From Chryseobacterium edaphi (GTDB lineage: Bacteria; Bacteroidota; Bacteroidia; Flavobacteriales; Weeksellaceae), in contig NZ_JAOTEM010000005.1 in assembly GCF_025628985.1 (NCBI RefSeq), positions 124,001-188,000 of the forward strand: a DNA stretch of 64,000 bases, written 5' to 3'. This document shows, piece by piece, positions 42,686-51,509 of the stretch. Within the stretch, counting starts at the first letter, position 1. Every line of letters starts with the position of its first letter. Below the pieces are notes generated by a model. That model was not told the DNA's origin. It did no database searches and was given only the letters and a program-made list of their open reading frames with translations. Made by a program: the position numbers and the translations under genes.

Positions 42686-44197
42686 TTATTTTACTTCCTG
42701 CATAAGTTTTTTGACCAATGGAGATATCAAAATCAGTACCACTCCTGCAATTACTGCATATAGAGCCAACTGTTTATAGCCTTCTGTATAAGTTATCAAC
42801 GCATCGTAATTTGTTGCACCTTCTTTTGCTGATACTAAGCCTGCGCCAATGATTCCCGCTACATATTGCCCGTAAGCAGAGGCTAGAAACCACATTCCCA
42901 TCATCATTCCCTGAAGATTTTTAGTGGAAAGTTTAGTCATAATAGACAATCCGATTGGTGATAGACACAGCTCACCTAATGTAATGACCAGTAATGCTAT
43001 TGTGAAGAAATTTAATGATGTAATTCCTTGTAAATCTGCAAAGAATCTAGTTGCAAAAAGGACGTAATATCCCAATCCTAAAAATATAAATCCAAGTCCG
43101 AATTTGATAATCGTATTGGGCTCACTTTTTCTTTTGCTCAACCAGATCCATAACAAACCGATCAGTGGAGCTAAGAAAATAATGAAAAATGCACCTCCGG
43201 AATTATTAACACCATTTGGATCTAAACCGAGTAAATCTTTATTTAAATTTTTAGCTGCGAAAATACTTAGTGATCCGCCACTTTGTTCATAAATTCCCCA
43301 AAATAATATTGAAAACAAGATGAAAACCAAGGCTGCCCAAAGTTTTTTGCGTTCAGCAGAAGTCACTTTAGATATTTCATAAAACAAATAAATCAAAGTT
43401 AAAGGTCCGACTGTCCACATAAAGTAATCAGTGTATTCCGGAACTGAAACCATTTTCATGATGATTGGAATGAAAATAAGAGACAAGATATAAACTCCGT
43501 ATTCTTTCCATTTTGCCATCGGAGCAGATTTGACTTCCTGTAATGGATGTCCCGGTTGAAGACCGATTGTTCCTAAGCTTCTTTGGGTAAAAACAAAATT
43601 TATTAAACTAATGACCATAACAACTGCAGCCAAACCAAAAGCTACATTCCATCGCATACTTTCTGAAATGATACTTCCAAAAAGTTCACCTTTACCAATT
43701 GCAATACACAAATATCCTCCTAAAAGAGCCCCAAGATTAATTCCGGCATAAAAAAGCGAGAATCCTGCATCTGCTCTTGAATCGTTTGGTTTGTAAAGCT
43801 GACCGACCATTGAAGAAATGTTTGGTTTAAAAAAACCAGTTCCTACAACGGTAAAAGCAATTCCCAAAAAGAAAAATTGATGCGGATCTGTTGCCAAAAT
43901 CAAACTTCCGACAATCATTAAAAGCCCACCCCAAAAAAGAGATTTTCTGAAACCTAAAATTTTGTCGGCAAAAAGTCCGCCTACAAATGTAAAAGCGTAC
44001 ACAAAAGCCTGCGTTGCTCCGTATTGAAGGTTGGCTTCTTTTTCATGGAAATTTAGCTGTGAAATCATAAAGAAAACAAGCATTCCGCGCATTCCATAAA
44101 AGCAGAAACGTTCCCACATTTCGGAGAAAAAGAGTGACCAGATTTGTTTTGGATATTTTCCTTTAAAATTTTGTATTTCTTCTAATGTTAGGCTCAT
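42686..44197 (-). CDS. POT/PTR family peptide transporter, copy 1
   Basis: The 503-residue protein has twelve or more membrane segments and the POT family signature EMWERF (26-31) in the first helix, with the following GMRG. GNGFFKPNIS-type residues (VVGTGFFKPNISSMVG, about 116-131) confirm the family. It imports di- or tripeptides with protons across the inner membrane. It lies 18 bases downstream of the YhcG-like gene. Two further POT genes follow upstream in the same direction; the substrate preferences may differ. Confidence 0.93.
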   Translation of the reverse strand: MSLTLEEIQNFKGKYPKQIWSLFFSEMWERFCFYGMRGMLVFFMISQLNFHEKEANLQYGATQAFVYAFTFVGGLFADKILGFRKSLFWGGLLMIVGSLILATDPHQFFFLGIAFTVVGTGFFKPNISSMVGQLYKPNDSRADAGFSLFYAGINLGALLGGYLCIAIGKGELFGSIISESMRWNVAFGLAAVVMVISLINFVFTQRSLGTIGLQPGHPLQEVKSAPMAKWKEYGVYILSLIFIPIIMKMVSVPEYTDYFMWTVGPLTLIYLFYEISKVTSAERKKLWAALVFILFSILFWGIYEQSGGSLSIFAAKNLNKDLLGLDPNGVNNSGGAFFIIFLAPLIGLLWIWLSKRKSEPNTIIKFGLGFIFLGLGYYVLFATRFFADLQGITSLNFFTIALLVITLGELCLSPIGLSIMTKLSTKNLQGMMMGMWFLASAYGQYVAGIIGAGLVSAKEGATNYDALITYTEGYKQLALYAVIAGVVLILISPLVKKLMQEVK

Positions 44198-44215
44198 GAT
44201 TTTTTATAATAAATT

Positions 44216-45208
44216 TTAGTTTGACTTTTCATCTTCCTGATCAATCTCAAAACGGATTCTATCCTGATCAATTATTTGTTTCAGTTCTTCTTCTTTCGGA
44301 AGATACAATAAATATTTGCTTGCAAAAAGATTGTTTTTATCGTTCAGGACAGAATATTTTACAATGGTTTCGTCTTTTTCAGAACATAATAAAATTCCGA
44401 TCGTTGGATTATCTCCTTCACTTCGTTTTAAATCGTCATACATTCTTACATACATATCGATTTGCCCAATGTCCTGATGTGAAAGTTCGCCAGTTTTCAA
44501 ATCAATAATAACAAAACATTTTAAAATATAATTGTAAAAAACTAAGTCAATGTAGAAATCTGAAGTGTCTGTTGAAATATGTTGTTGTCTCGCTACGAAT
44601 GCAAAACCTTTTCCGAATTCTAATAGGAATTTTTGAATATGATCAATAATTGCTGTCTCAATTTCTTTTTCTGAAATTTTTTCATCGGGTGTTAATCCTA
44701 AAAATTCAAAAATATAAGGATCTTTTAAAACATTGTGAATTGTTTCGCTTGAAGACTTTTTATGTTCTAAAACTCTTTCGAAAGCTAAAGAATTAATTTG
44801 TCTTTTTAAATCTCTCGAACTCCAGTTATTCTGAATTGATTCATTTAGATAATAAATCTTTTTTTGTTCGTTTTCTTGTCTGAATAGTAATCTATAATGA
44901 GTCCAGCTCAATTCGTGACGCACTGCGTCACGAATTGGAAATGCCTGAAAAAAAGACCGCATATTTCTAAGATTACTTTCATCAAAACCTTTTCCAAATT
45001 CTAAAGTCAACTTTTTTGAGAGATTTTTTAACGTATATTTCCCGTACTCTGCACGTTCTTTCCCTTTTTGTTCGTCTTCAACAATCAATTTTCCTATTTG
45101 CCAATAAGTCAGTAATAGAGTAGAGTTCGCAATACGAAAAACTTTTTCGCGCGACTTAACAATAATTTCTTTTACAGATTGAAATAAAGAATCTTCAGAA
45201 ACTTCCAT
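44216..45208 (-). CDS. YhcG-like PDDEXK nuclease domain protein
   Basis: The 330-residue protein is of the DUF1016/YhcG family. The N-terminal DUF1016 part (about 10-150) carries TYWQIGKLIVEDEQ, RNMRSFFQAFP and ELSWTHYRLLFR; the C-terminal part (about 170-310) has a nuclease fold with FYIDLVFYN and CFVIIDLKTG, the D-x-K of PD-(D/E)xK enzymes. Family members occur near restriction systems, but here the neighbours are POT transporters. A 29-base palindrome lies inside the coding region (44909-44937). Function is inferred from fold only. Confidence 0.88.
   Translation of the reverse strand: MEVSEDSLFQSVKEIIVKSREKVFRIANSTLLLTYWQIGKLIVEDEQKGKERAEYGKYTLKNLSKKLTLEFGKGFDESNLRNMRSFFQAFPIRDAVRHELSWTHYRLLFRQENEQKKIYYLNESIQNNWSSRDLKRQINSLAFERVLEHKKSSSETIHNVLKDPYIFEFLGLTPDEKISEKEIETAIIDHIQKFLLEFGKGFAFVARQQHISTDTSDFYIDLVFYNYILKCFVIIDLKTGELSHQDIGQIDMYVRMYDDLKRSEGDNPTIGILLCSEKDETIVKYSVLNDKNNLFASKYLLYLPKEEELKQIIDQDRIRFEIDQEDEKSN
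44909..44937. repeat. perfect 29-base palindrome inside the YhcG-like gene
   Basis: CAATTCGTGACGCA at 44909-44922 is the exact inverse of TGCGTCACGAATTG at 44924-44937, with a single C between. It codes for the IRDAVRHEL part of the protein. Confidence 0.85.
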
Positions 45209-45220
45209 TATACGAATGTA

Positions 45221-45249
45221 AAAAAAACCTCTGAAAAATCAGAGGTTTT
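45221..45249 (-). terminator. terminator of POT copy 2
   Basis: On the minus strand AAAACCTCTGA / TCAGAGGTTTT is followed by TTT; it separates POT copy 2 from the YhcG gene. Confidence 0.9.
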
Positions 45250-45274
45250 GTATAATTTAAAATTTGCTTTAAAA

Positions 45275-46804
45275 TTATTTTGCTAATTCTTCAGCCATGC
45301 CCAATTTATCATTGTGCATCATTTTCTGCAACCATGAGCTTAACACAAATAAAATAATTGCTGCTGCTCCTGTCATTACGATAAATACCATGAAAAATTC
45401 ATAAAGATTAGTAATCTGATATCCTAAAAATGAAGGGTTGACAACAGGACCCGTAGTCGCTTCTGCACCTGCAGTTGGCGGAATCAAAGCACTTAATGTA
45501 CCTGCAAATTTGTTTGCTGCTGCATTCGCCAAAAACCAGGTTCCCATCATTAAAGATGAAAGTCTTAGAGGAGCTAATTTTGAAACCATTGATAATCCGA
45601 TAGGTGATAAACAAAGTTCTCCCATTGTATGGATGATGTATAATGAAATCAACCACCACATAGATACTTTGTCTTCAATTCCTAAACCTTTCACAGCGAT
45701 TGCGATAACTACATATCCTAAAGCAACCAATGCTAAACCTAAAGCCATCTTTTTGGGAGAAGAAGGTTCAAGTTTTCTGATGTATAAGAATCCCCAAATA
45801 ATTGAGAAGATTGGAGCCAAGATAATAACTGCCAAAGGATTTACAGATTGAAAGTATGAAGCAGGCATTTCCCAACCAAATAATGATCTTTCAGTTTGTC
45901 TGTCAGCAAATAAAGTTAATGAAGCTCCTGCTTGTTCGAAAGCTCCCCAAAAGAAGATGACAAAGAAAGCCAAAATGAAAACTACAATAATTCTCTGCAT
46001 TTCAATTTTTGAAAGACTTTTATCTGTTAAAATGATAAGTGGCATTACTACCATTGCTCCATAAATGAAGTAACTGATAATGTCAATATCACTTTTGAAC
46101 ATCTGCTTGAAATTTAACATGAAGAAAATAATTCCTATTGATCCTAAAATCATTAGAATGCTTTTTACATCAAGTTTCTTTACAGGTAAACCGATTTCTT
46201 TTCCTTCTTCAGAGATCAGATATTTCTTTTGGAATAGTACAAAAGCAACCAATCCTAAAAGCATCCCTACACCTGCAGTCAAGAATCCCCACTTGAAATC
46301 CATAGAACCACAAACTAGAGGTGAGAAGAAAGCTCCCAAGTTGATCCCCATATAGAAAATAGTAAAGGCACTGTCGATTCTTCTGTCATTTGCAGGATAT
46401 AATTGTCCCACCATTGTCGAAATGTTTGGTTTGAAAAAACCGTTTCCGATAATAATAGAGGTAAGACCAATCCACATTAAAGTAATTCCTCCATTTGTAC
46501 CGACGGAAGCACTGAAAAACATGAAAAACTGACCGATCGCCATTAAAAGGCCACCAATGACAATACTTCTTCGGTTTCCTAAAAATTTATCACAAAGATA
46601 CCCTCCCAAAAGTGGTGTCAAATAAACTAATCCTGTATAACTTCCATATATTTCAGATGCATCTGCATCTTTCATTAATAATATTTTCGTCATAAACAGA
46701 ATGAAGATTGCTCTCATTCCATAATAACTGAATCTCTCCCACATTTCTGTGAAAAATAGAAAGTAAAGACCTTTAGGATGACCTTTCTTTTGTATTGTAT
46801 CCAT
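45275..46804 (-). CDS. POT/PTR family peptide transporter, copy 2
   Basis: The 509-residue membrane protein carries EMWERF at 20-25 and GNGFFKPNISTMVG (about 118-131), typical POT signatures, with 12-14 membrane segments. It takes up di- or tripeptides by proton symport. The end AEELAK is polar. It has its own promoter at 46835-46864 and a terminator, so it is transcribed separately from the third copy. Similarity to the other two copies is clear but they are not recent duplicates. Confidence 0.93.
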   Translation of the reverse strand: MDTIQKKGHPKGLYFLFFTEMWERFSYYGMRAIFILFMTKILLMKDADASEIYGSYTGLVYLTPLLGGYLCDKFLGNRRSIVIGGLLMAIGQFFMFFSASVGTNGGITLMWIGLTSIIIGNGFFKPNISTMVGQLYPANDRRIDSAFTIFYMGINLGAFFSPLVCGSMDFKWGFLTAGVGMLLGLVAFVLFQKKYLISEEGKEIGLPVKKLDVKSILMILGSIGIIFFMLNFKQMFKSDIDIISYFIYGAMVVMPLIILTDKSLSKIEMQRIIVVFILAFFVIFFWGAFEQAGASLTLFADRQTERSLFGWEMPASYFQSVNPLAVIILAPIFSIIWGFLYIRKLEPSSPKKMALGLALVALGYVVIAIAVKGLGIEDKVSMWWLISLYIIHTMGELCLSPIGLSMVSKLAPLRLSSLMMGTWFLANAAANKFAGTLSALIPPTAGAEATTGPVVNPSFLGYQITNLYEFFMVFIVMTGAAAIILFVLSSWLQKMMHNDKLGMAEELAK

Positions 46805-46834
46805 ATCTAATTGTTAATTTTTTGTTAAGACCAA

Positions 46835-46864
46835 CAAATATAGTTTTTTTTGAGTTTTTGACAA
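46835..46864 (-). promoter_or_regulatory. promoter of POT copy 2
   Basis: On the minus strand TTG (46864-46862) and TATATTTG (46842-46835) are 19 bases apart, about 30 bases before the ATG. Confidence 0.6.
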
Positions 46865-46884
46865 GGTTTTAATTTTTATTTTAA

Positions 46885-46915
46885 ACAAAAAAGCTGTAGA
46901 AGAATCTACAGCTTT
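46885..46915 (-). terminator. terminator of POT copy 3
   Basis: AAGCTGTAGA / TCTACAGCTT, a 10-bp stem, with A-run giving U residues on the minus strand. Confidence 0.88.
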
Positions 46916-46938
46916 CATTATATTGATTGATAGAAGAA

Positions 46939-48591
46939 TTAATTAACTCCTTTTTCTTTCATTATTTTGTTTAATCTTTTTAAAATCGATAAGCCTAAAA
47001 GCGTTGCTAAAAGTAGCAATCCAAAATTCACGATAAAGAAATTCGCTTTATTGTCGTAATCGTACCAAAAACTTGCTAAAACTCCAGAAAGTTTGTTCCC
47101 GATAGATGTAGAAAGGAAAAATCCTCCCATCATTAAGGCTGTTAATCTTGGGGGAGAAAGTTTTGAAACCAAAGATAATCCCATCGGAGAAAGGCACAAT
47201 TCACCGACTGTGATTACTCCGTAAGCTGCAACGAGCCATAATGCCGAAACTTTAATAAATCCATTTTGTCCCGCATAAACTGCTCCTACCATCACCAAAC
47301 AGGATAGAGCGGAAATAAATAATCCTAAAACAATTTTTGACGGTGTACTTGGTTCTTTTCCTTTTCTGCGAAGCATCATGAAGAATGCTACAACAACCGG
47401 TGTAAGCGCAATTACCCAACCTGGATTGATTGACTGAAATAATTCTGTGTTGTACAAATTAACTTTCTGAGTTGGATTTGCTTCGAGTTTTGCACGTTCA
47501 GCGGGAGAAACGTTTCTGAAATAAATATCTTTCCCCTGCTCTTTTAAAGCCTTTCCGTCTTTATCTTTTTTTACCTGGTACTGGTCATCATAAACTGAAA
47601 CTTCTTTGTCCTGAAAATCCTTTTTATCAACTAAGAAAATCGCTTCTAAAGGCTTTTCTAAAGGAGCGGGAACAGTTCTGTCCGTATAATAATTTGCCCA
47701 ACGTGTCAAAGCGGTTCCATTTTGTTTAAAAACTGCCCAAAACATTAAGCTTACTGCGAAAATAGCAAGCAAAGCACCGATTGGTTTCTTGTCTTCGGCA
47801 TTGGCTTTTACATAGAGCATTACATAAAAATAAATCACCGGAACGCAAGCAAAAATAAATGCATCTGTACTGTCACTTCCGAAAATATTATTTGGAATAA
47901 ACCAACCAATCAATCCGAAAATAATTGCTGGTAAAAATACTTTCACCAAAACATCAGAAATTTTAGTATCTCCTTCCTGTGCAGGTTTCAAAACATTTGC
48001 CTGAAGGATATGCTGTCTTCCAATGGTGAAAACCAATAATCCGACAAACATCCCAACTCCGGCGGTCATAAAAGCGGGACCCCATCCGTATTTGTTACGC
48101 ATAAAAGCTGCAATAATATTGCATACAAATGCGCCGATATTAATTCCCATGTAGAAAATATTATAACCAGCATCTTTATTTGCTTTATATGGTTCTTCGT
48201 TATATAAATTTCCTAAAAGAGTAGAAATACTTGGTTTAAAAAATCCGTTCCCGATGATAATTAACGCCAAAGAAGCATAAAAAAGAGGAAGTTCTTTGAA
48301 AAAACCAACTCCGAGATAACCTAATCCCATCAGAAAACCTCCGATATAAATAGCTTTGATATATCCTAGAACTCTGTCAGCTAAAAATCCACCCAGGAAA
48401 GGAGTCAGATAGGTTAAGGCGATAAAGGTCCCGAAAATATCATCGGCGTTTTTATCATCAAAAGCAAGTCCGCCTTTTTCACTGTCTATCATGTATAGAA
48501 CGAAAATTCCGAGGATAAGATAATAACCGAAACGTTCCCACATTTCTGTAAAGAATAGATAGGGAAGTCCTTTAGGATGTTTAGTCTTCAT
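46939..48591 (-). CDS. POT/PTR family peptide transporter, copy 3
   Basis: The 550-residue protein has EMWERF at 16-21 and IIGNGFFKPSIS (about 117-128), the POT marks, with 12-14 membrane segments. It is longer than the other copies owing to a polar insertion in the middle (about 318-375, with VDKKDFQDKEVSVYDDQ and KVNLYNTELF), probably a cytoplasmic or periplasmic loop. It imports di- or tripeptides with protons. A -7 box lies at 48612-48619. Confidence 0.92.
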   Translation of the reverse strand: MKTKHPKGLPYLFFTEMWERFGYYLILGIFVLYMIDSEKGGLAFDDKNADDIFGTFIALTYLTPFLGGFLADRVLGYIKAIYIGGFLMGLGYLGVGFFKELPLFYASLALIIIGNGFFKPSISTLLGNLYNEEPYKANKDAGYNIFYMGINIGAFVCNIIAAFMRNKYGWGPAFMTAGVGMFVGLLVFTIGRQHILQANVLKPAQEGDTKISDVLVKVFLPAIIFGLIGWFIPNNIFGSDSTDAFIFACVPVIYFYVMLYVKANAEDKKPIGALLAIFAVSLMFWAVFKQNGTALTRWANYYTDRTVPAPLEKPLEAIFLVDKKDFQDKEVSVYDDQYQVKKDKDGKALKEQGKDIYFRNVSPAERAKLEANPTQKVNLYNTELFQSINPGWVIALTPVVVAFFMMLRRKGKEPSTPSKIVLGLFISALSCLVMVGAVYAGQNGFIKVSALWLVAAYGVITVGELCLSPMGLSLVSKLSPPRLTALMMGGFFLSTSIGNKLSGVLASFWYDYDNKANFFIVNFGLLLLATLLGLSILKRLNKIMKEKGVN

Positions 48592-48611
48592 AATTCAAAT
48601 TTCAATTTTCA

Positions 48612-48619
48612 CAAATATA
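48612..48619 (-). promoter_or_regulatory. -7 box of POT copy 3
   Basis: On the minus strand TATATTTG lies about 20 bases before the ATG; no clear -33. Confidence 0.45.
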
Positions 48620-48648
48620 AAATTTTAAAAACAATATTTGAATTTTAT

Positions 48649-48656
48649 TAACTTTG
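48649..48656 (+). promoter_or_regulatory. -7 box of the antitoxin-toxin unit
   Basis: TAACTTTG matches TAnnTTTG, 20 bases before the ATG at 48677, back to back with the POT promoter. Confidence 0.45.
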
Positions 48657-48676
48657 AGTGAAATAAAAGATGAAAA

Positions 48677-48922
48677 ATGGAAACAACTATAAAAGACATC
48701 GAGACTAACTTAGAAACCTTGCCCAAAGAATTTTTGCATGATGTAAATGATTTTATTGATTTTCTGAAATATAAATATCTTAAAGAAAAACAATATGAAG
48801 TTCCTGAATGGCAAAAAGAAGAGACTAAAAGAAGGATGGATTATTCTCGAAATAACCCTCAAAGTTTTGTTTCTGAGTCTGAAATGGATGATTATTTAAA
48901 TGATTTAGAGAGTGGCGACTAA
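48677..48922 (+). CDS. antitoxin of a RelE/ParE-type module (DUF2281-like)
   Basis: The 81-residue acidic protein has a helical start LEKTLP-like LETLPKEFLHDVNDFIDFLKYKYL (about 12-35, given as position) followed by charged residues and an acidic end ESEMDDYLNDLES. This is the DUF2281-type antitoxin: it neutralises a RelE-like toxin and probably represses the operon. The expected toxin gene overlaps it by 11 bases, starting at GTG 48912, but is broken by a stop codon (see pseudogene). The antitoxin reads through intact. Confidence 0.8.
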   Translation: METTIKDIETNLETLPKEFLHDVNDFIDFLKYKYLKEKQYEVPEWQKEETKRRMDYSRNNPQSFVSESEMDDYLNDLESGD

Positions 48923-49214
48923 ATTGATTTACGGTCACTTTGTAAAATGGGATTTGAAAGCAATTAATAATTGGTATAATAAGATAGATAAAAAACTTTG
49001 GACTCAATTTATTAAAGAGTTTCGTTCAAAAATCAATTTTATAAAGTAAAACCCTTTGTCTTTTGAACTTAAATATGATGAAAACAGAATCGTTTTTCTA
49101 AAGAAATTTCCTTTTGGAGTTCACTATTTCTACAATAAAGAGAAAAATTTAATTGAGATATATTCTGTTTTTCATACTTCCAGAAATCCTGAGCAATCGA
49201 AAGAGAGAAAATAA
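48912..49214 (+). pseudogene. RelE/ParE-like toxin gene with in-frame stop
   Basis: From GTG 48912 the frame codes for 45 residues (VATKLIYGHFVKWDLKAIN...) and then meets TAA at 49047-49049. The same frame continues for 54 more residues with a typical toxin end: NPLSFELKYDENRIVFLKKF, FPFGVHYFYN and VFHTSRNPEQSKER, stopping at 49214. The total of 100 codons fits the RelE/ParE superfamily. The stop probably replaced a Gln, Lys or Glu codon by one base change. A sequencing error is possible. The toxin would be an mRNA-cleaving or gyrase-targeting protein; here it is probably inactive. Confidence 0.85.
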
Positions 49215-49244
49215 AAAATCACTCAAACTCTGAGTGATTTTTTT
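49214..49244. terminator. bidirectional terminator after the toxin remnant
   Basis: AAATCACTCA / TGAGTGATTT, a 10-bp stem with A-run on the left and T-run on the right; it serves both the toxin unit and the peptidase gene on the other strand. Confidence 0.88.
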
Positions 49245-49277
49245 ACTTCCAGCATCCGTCTTCCAACTTCCAGCATC
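49245..49277. repeat. ACTTCCAGCATC-type repeat
   Basis: ACTTCCAGCATCCGTCTTCC and AACTTCCAGCATC are two tandem words, similar to the one at 17569-17600. Confidence 0.4.
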
Positions 49278-49278
49278 A

Positions 49279-51408
49279 TTAAAGATTCTCCAAAATAAAA
49301 TCCGTCATTTTCTGGTATAATTGCGGTCTCGTCTGTCCACCGTAAATTCCGTGGTTTTTATCCGGATAAGCCATAAATTCAAACTGTTTTTTGTTTTGAA
49401 TCAAAGCTTCAGAAAACTCCATGGAATTTTGGAAATGTACGTTGTCATCAGCAGTTCCATGGATTAATAAGAATTTACCTTTTAACAAATTAGCATAAGT
49501 AGTTGGTGAATTATCATCATAACCAGCCGGATTTTCCTGTGGTGTCAATAAAAATCTTTCGGTATATACAGAATCATAATACCTCCAGTTGGTAACCGGC
49601 GCAACTGCGATTCCCGTCTTGAAAACATCTGCACCTTTGGTCATTGCCAAACTTGCCATATAACCTCCGAAACTCCATCCAAAAATTCCGATTCTCGTTT
49701 TGTCAATATAAGATTGAGTTCCTAGCCATTTTGCTGCTGTGATTTGATCTTCGATTTCATATTTCCCTAAGTTTTTGTAGGTAACTTTTTTAAATTTAGC
49801 CCCTTTAAAACCTGTTCCGCGACCGTCTACACAAGCAACGATGTAACCTTTTTGTGCCAACATTTCAAACCAGATTCCGTTCCCATTGTCCCAAGAATTG
49901 GAAACTTGTTGAGATCCCGGTCCTGAATATTGGAACATGAATAATGGGTACTTTTTATTCGGATCAAAGTTTTTAGGCTTAATAATCCATGCATTCATCT
50001 GATCTCCGGCTCCGTTTGGAATCGTGATAAATTCTTTTACAGTGAAATTATCAGCCTGAAGTTTTTTTAATTGGTCATTATTGTTCTGAAGTTCTTTTAA
50101 AGTCTTTCCTGAACCGTCTTTTAAAACAAAAGTGTATGGTTTTGAAACGGTAGAAGAAGTTTCAATGAAATAATTATAGTTCTTACTGAAATTTGCCGAG
50201 TTGTTTCCTTCAGCGTTAGAAATCAATTGGGCTTTTCCGTTTTCAATATTGATTTTAGAAACGACTTTGTTGATGCTTCCTTTTTCAGTGGTCTGAACGA
50301 AAATTTCTTTAGATTTTGGGTTGTAACCATAATAATCTGTCACTTCCCAATTTCCTTTTGTCACTTGTTTTTTCAGTTTTCCGTCTTTGTCATACCAATA
50401 CAAATGACGGTTTCCGTCTCTTTCAGATCCCCAAAGAAAAGAGTTGTCTTCCAAAAATTCAAGAGTTACGTTGTCTGTATCGATCCACTTATCATCAGTT
50501 TCCGTGAATAGTTTTGTTGCTTCCCCGGTTTTTGTATTCACTTTCAAAACATCTGAAGCATTCTGCGTTCTCTGTGAAGTAATTAATATAATTTCATCCG
50601 CATTTGCTGTCTGAACAACATTTGGAATGTAATAGTTTTTAAATTGATCTAGATTAACCTTCGTCTTTTTTCCATCGGATAAATGATAGATATGCGCACT
50701 TGCAACAGAGTTTTTTTCTCCGGCTTTCGGATATTTGTAACGCATTTCGCTTGGATAAAGTGACTTTCCGTAAATAGGAATATAGATTTCCGGAACATCA
50801 GTTTCAGTCAATTCTACGAATAGAATATCGTTTGAATTTTTCGTCCACTCATATAATCGTGCGTGACCAAATTCTTCTTCGTAAACCCAATCTGCCAAAC
50901 CATTCAGTACTTTATTTTTTAAACCGTTTTGTGTGATTTGTGTAGTTTTTCCTGAATTTAAATCCTGATAAAACAAATTATTATCAACAATGAAAGAAAT
51001 CTTTGTCGCATCGGGAGAAAATCTTGGTTCCTGAACAGGTTTTCCATCATTCAGACTCGTAGTTTTTCCTGATTTTAAATCTTTAATATCATAAACACCC
51101 AAAAATGAATGTCTGTAGATTGGTTGGCTTTGTTTTAGCAAAAGGATTTTAGACTCGTCATCAGAAAATTCATAGCTTTCGAAATTTCCGTCGACTAAAT
51201 TTCCTTCTTTGTGAGAAGTTTTATAAGAATATTTTGCAATTCCGCCCTGCTCAATGACAAGATAGTTTTCACCGTTTTTCATTGAGGTGATACCGGCAAT
51301 TCCTTTTCCGCGGTAATATCCTGAATATATTTTATCTAAAGTGATTTCCTGTGCCGAAACGTTGTGAAATGCAGCAAAGATGGTAAGTGTAAGTAAGAGT
51401 TTTTTCAT
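49279..51408 (-). CDS. S9 family dipeptidyl peptidase (DPP IV-like)
   Basis: The 709-residue exported serine peptidase removes X-Pro dipeptides or similar from peptide ends. It has a signal peptide (to about 19, SAQ), a DPPIV N-terminal propeller domain (residues 60-460) and an S9 catalytic domain. The active-site Ser is in GWSFGGY (about 577), Asp in HGTADDNVHF (about 653) and His in NHGIYGG (about 684). A paired-Glu motif in the propeller (YEEEFG, about 176-181) is the DPP IV substrate N-terminus site. It probably feeds the POT transporters encoded just upstream with dipeptides. It has its own promoter at 51437-51444. Confidence 0.93.
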   Translation of the reverse strand: MKKLLLTLTIFAAFHNVSAQEITLDKIYSGYYRGKGIAGITSMKNGENYLVIEQGGIAKYSYKTSHKEGNLVDGNFESYEFSDDESKILLLKQSQPIYRHSFLGVYDIKDLKSGKTTSLNDGKPVQEPRFSPDATKISFIVDNNLFYQDLNSGKTTQITQNGLKNKVLNGLADWVYEEEFGHARLYEWTKNSNDILFVELTETDVPEIYIPIYGKSLYPSEMRYKYPKAGEKNSVASAHIYHLSDGKKTKVNLDQFKNYYIPNVVQTANADEIILITSQRTQNASDVLKVNTKTGEATKLFTETDDKWIDTDNVTLEFLEDNSFLWGSERDGNRHLYWYDKDGKLKKQVTKGNWEVTDYYGYNPKSKEIFVQTTEKGSINKVVSKINIENGKAQLISNAEGNNSANFSKNYNYFIETSSTVSKPYTFVLKDGSGKTLKELQNNNDQLKKLQADNFTVKEFITIPNGAGDQMNAWIIKPKNFDPNKKYPLFMFQYSGPGSQQVSNSWDNGNGIWFEMLAQKGYIVACVDGRGTGFKGAKFKKVTYKNLGKYEIEDQITAAKWLGTQSYIDKTRIGIFGWSFGGYMASLAMTKGADVFKTGIAVAPVTNWRYYDSVYTERFLLTPQENPAGYDDNSPTTYANLLKGKFLLIHGTADDNVHFQNSMEFSEALIQNKKQFEFMAYPDKNHGIYGGQTRPQLYQKMTDFILENL

Positions 51409-51436
51409 TTTTAAAAATAGAAATATCGTAAGGTTT

Positions 51437-51444
51437 CAAATATA
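51437..51444 (-). promoter_or_regulatory. -7 box of the dipeptidyl peptidase gene
   Basis: On the minus strand TATATTTG lies about 28 bases before the ATG; no clear -33. Confidence 0.5.
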
Positions 51445-51452
51445 GTGATTTT

Positions 51453-51490
51453 ATAAAAAAAAGCTGACAGAAAAAAATCTGTCAGCTTTT
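51453..51490 (-). terminator. terminator of the secreted-unknown operon
   Basis: AAAAGCTGACAGA / TCTGTCAGCTTTT, 13-bp stem; A-run on the plus strand gives U residues on the minus strand. Confidence 0.88.
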
Positions 51491-51509
51491 TGAATGTTTT
51501 TATGAAAAG

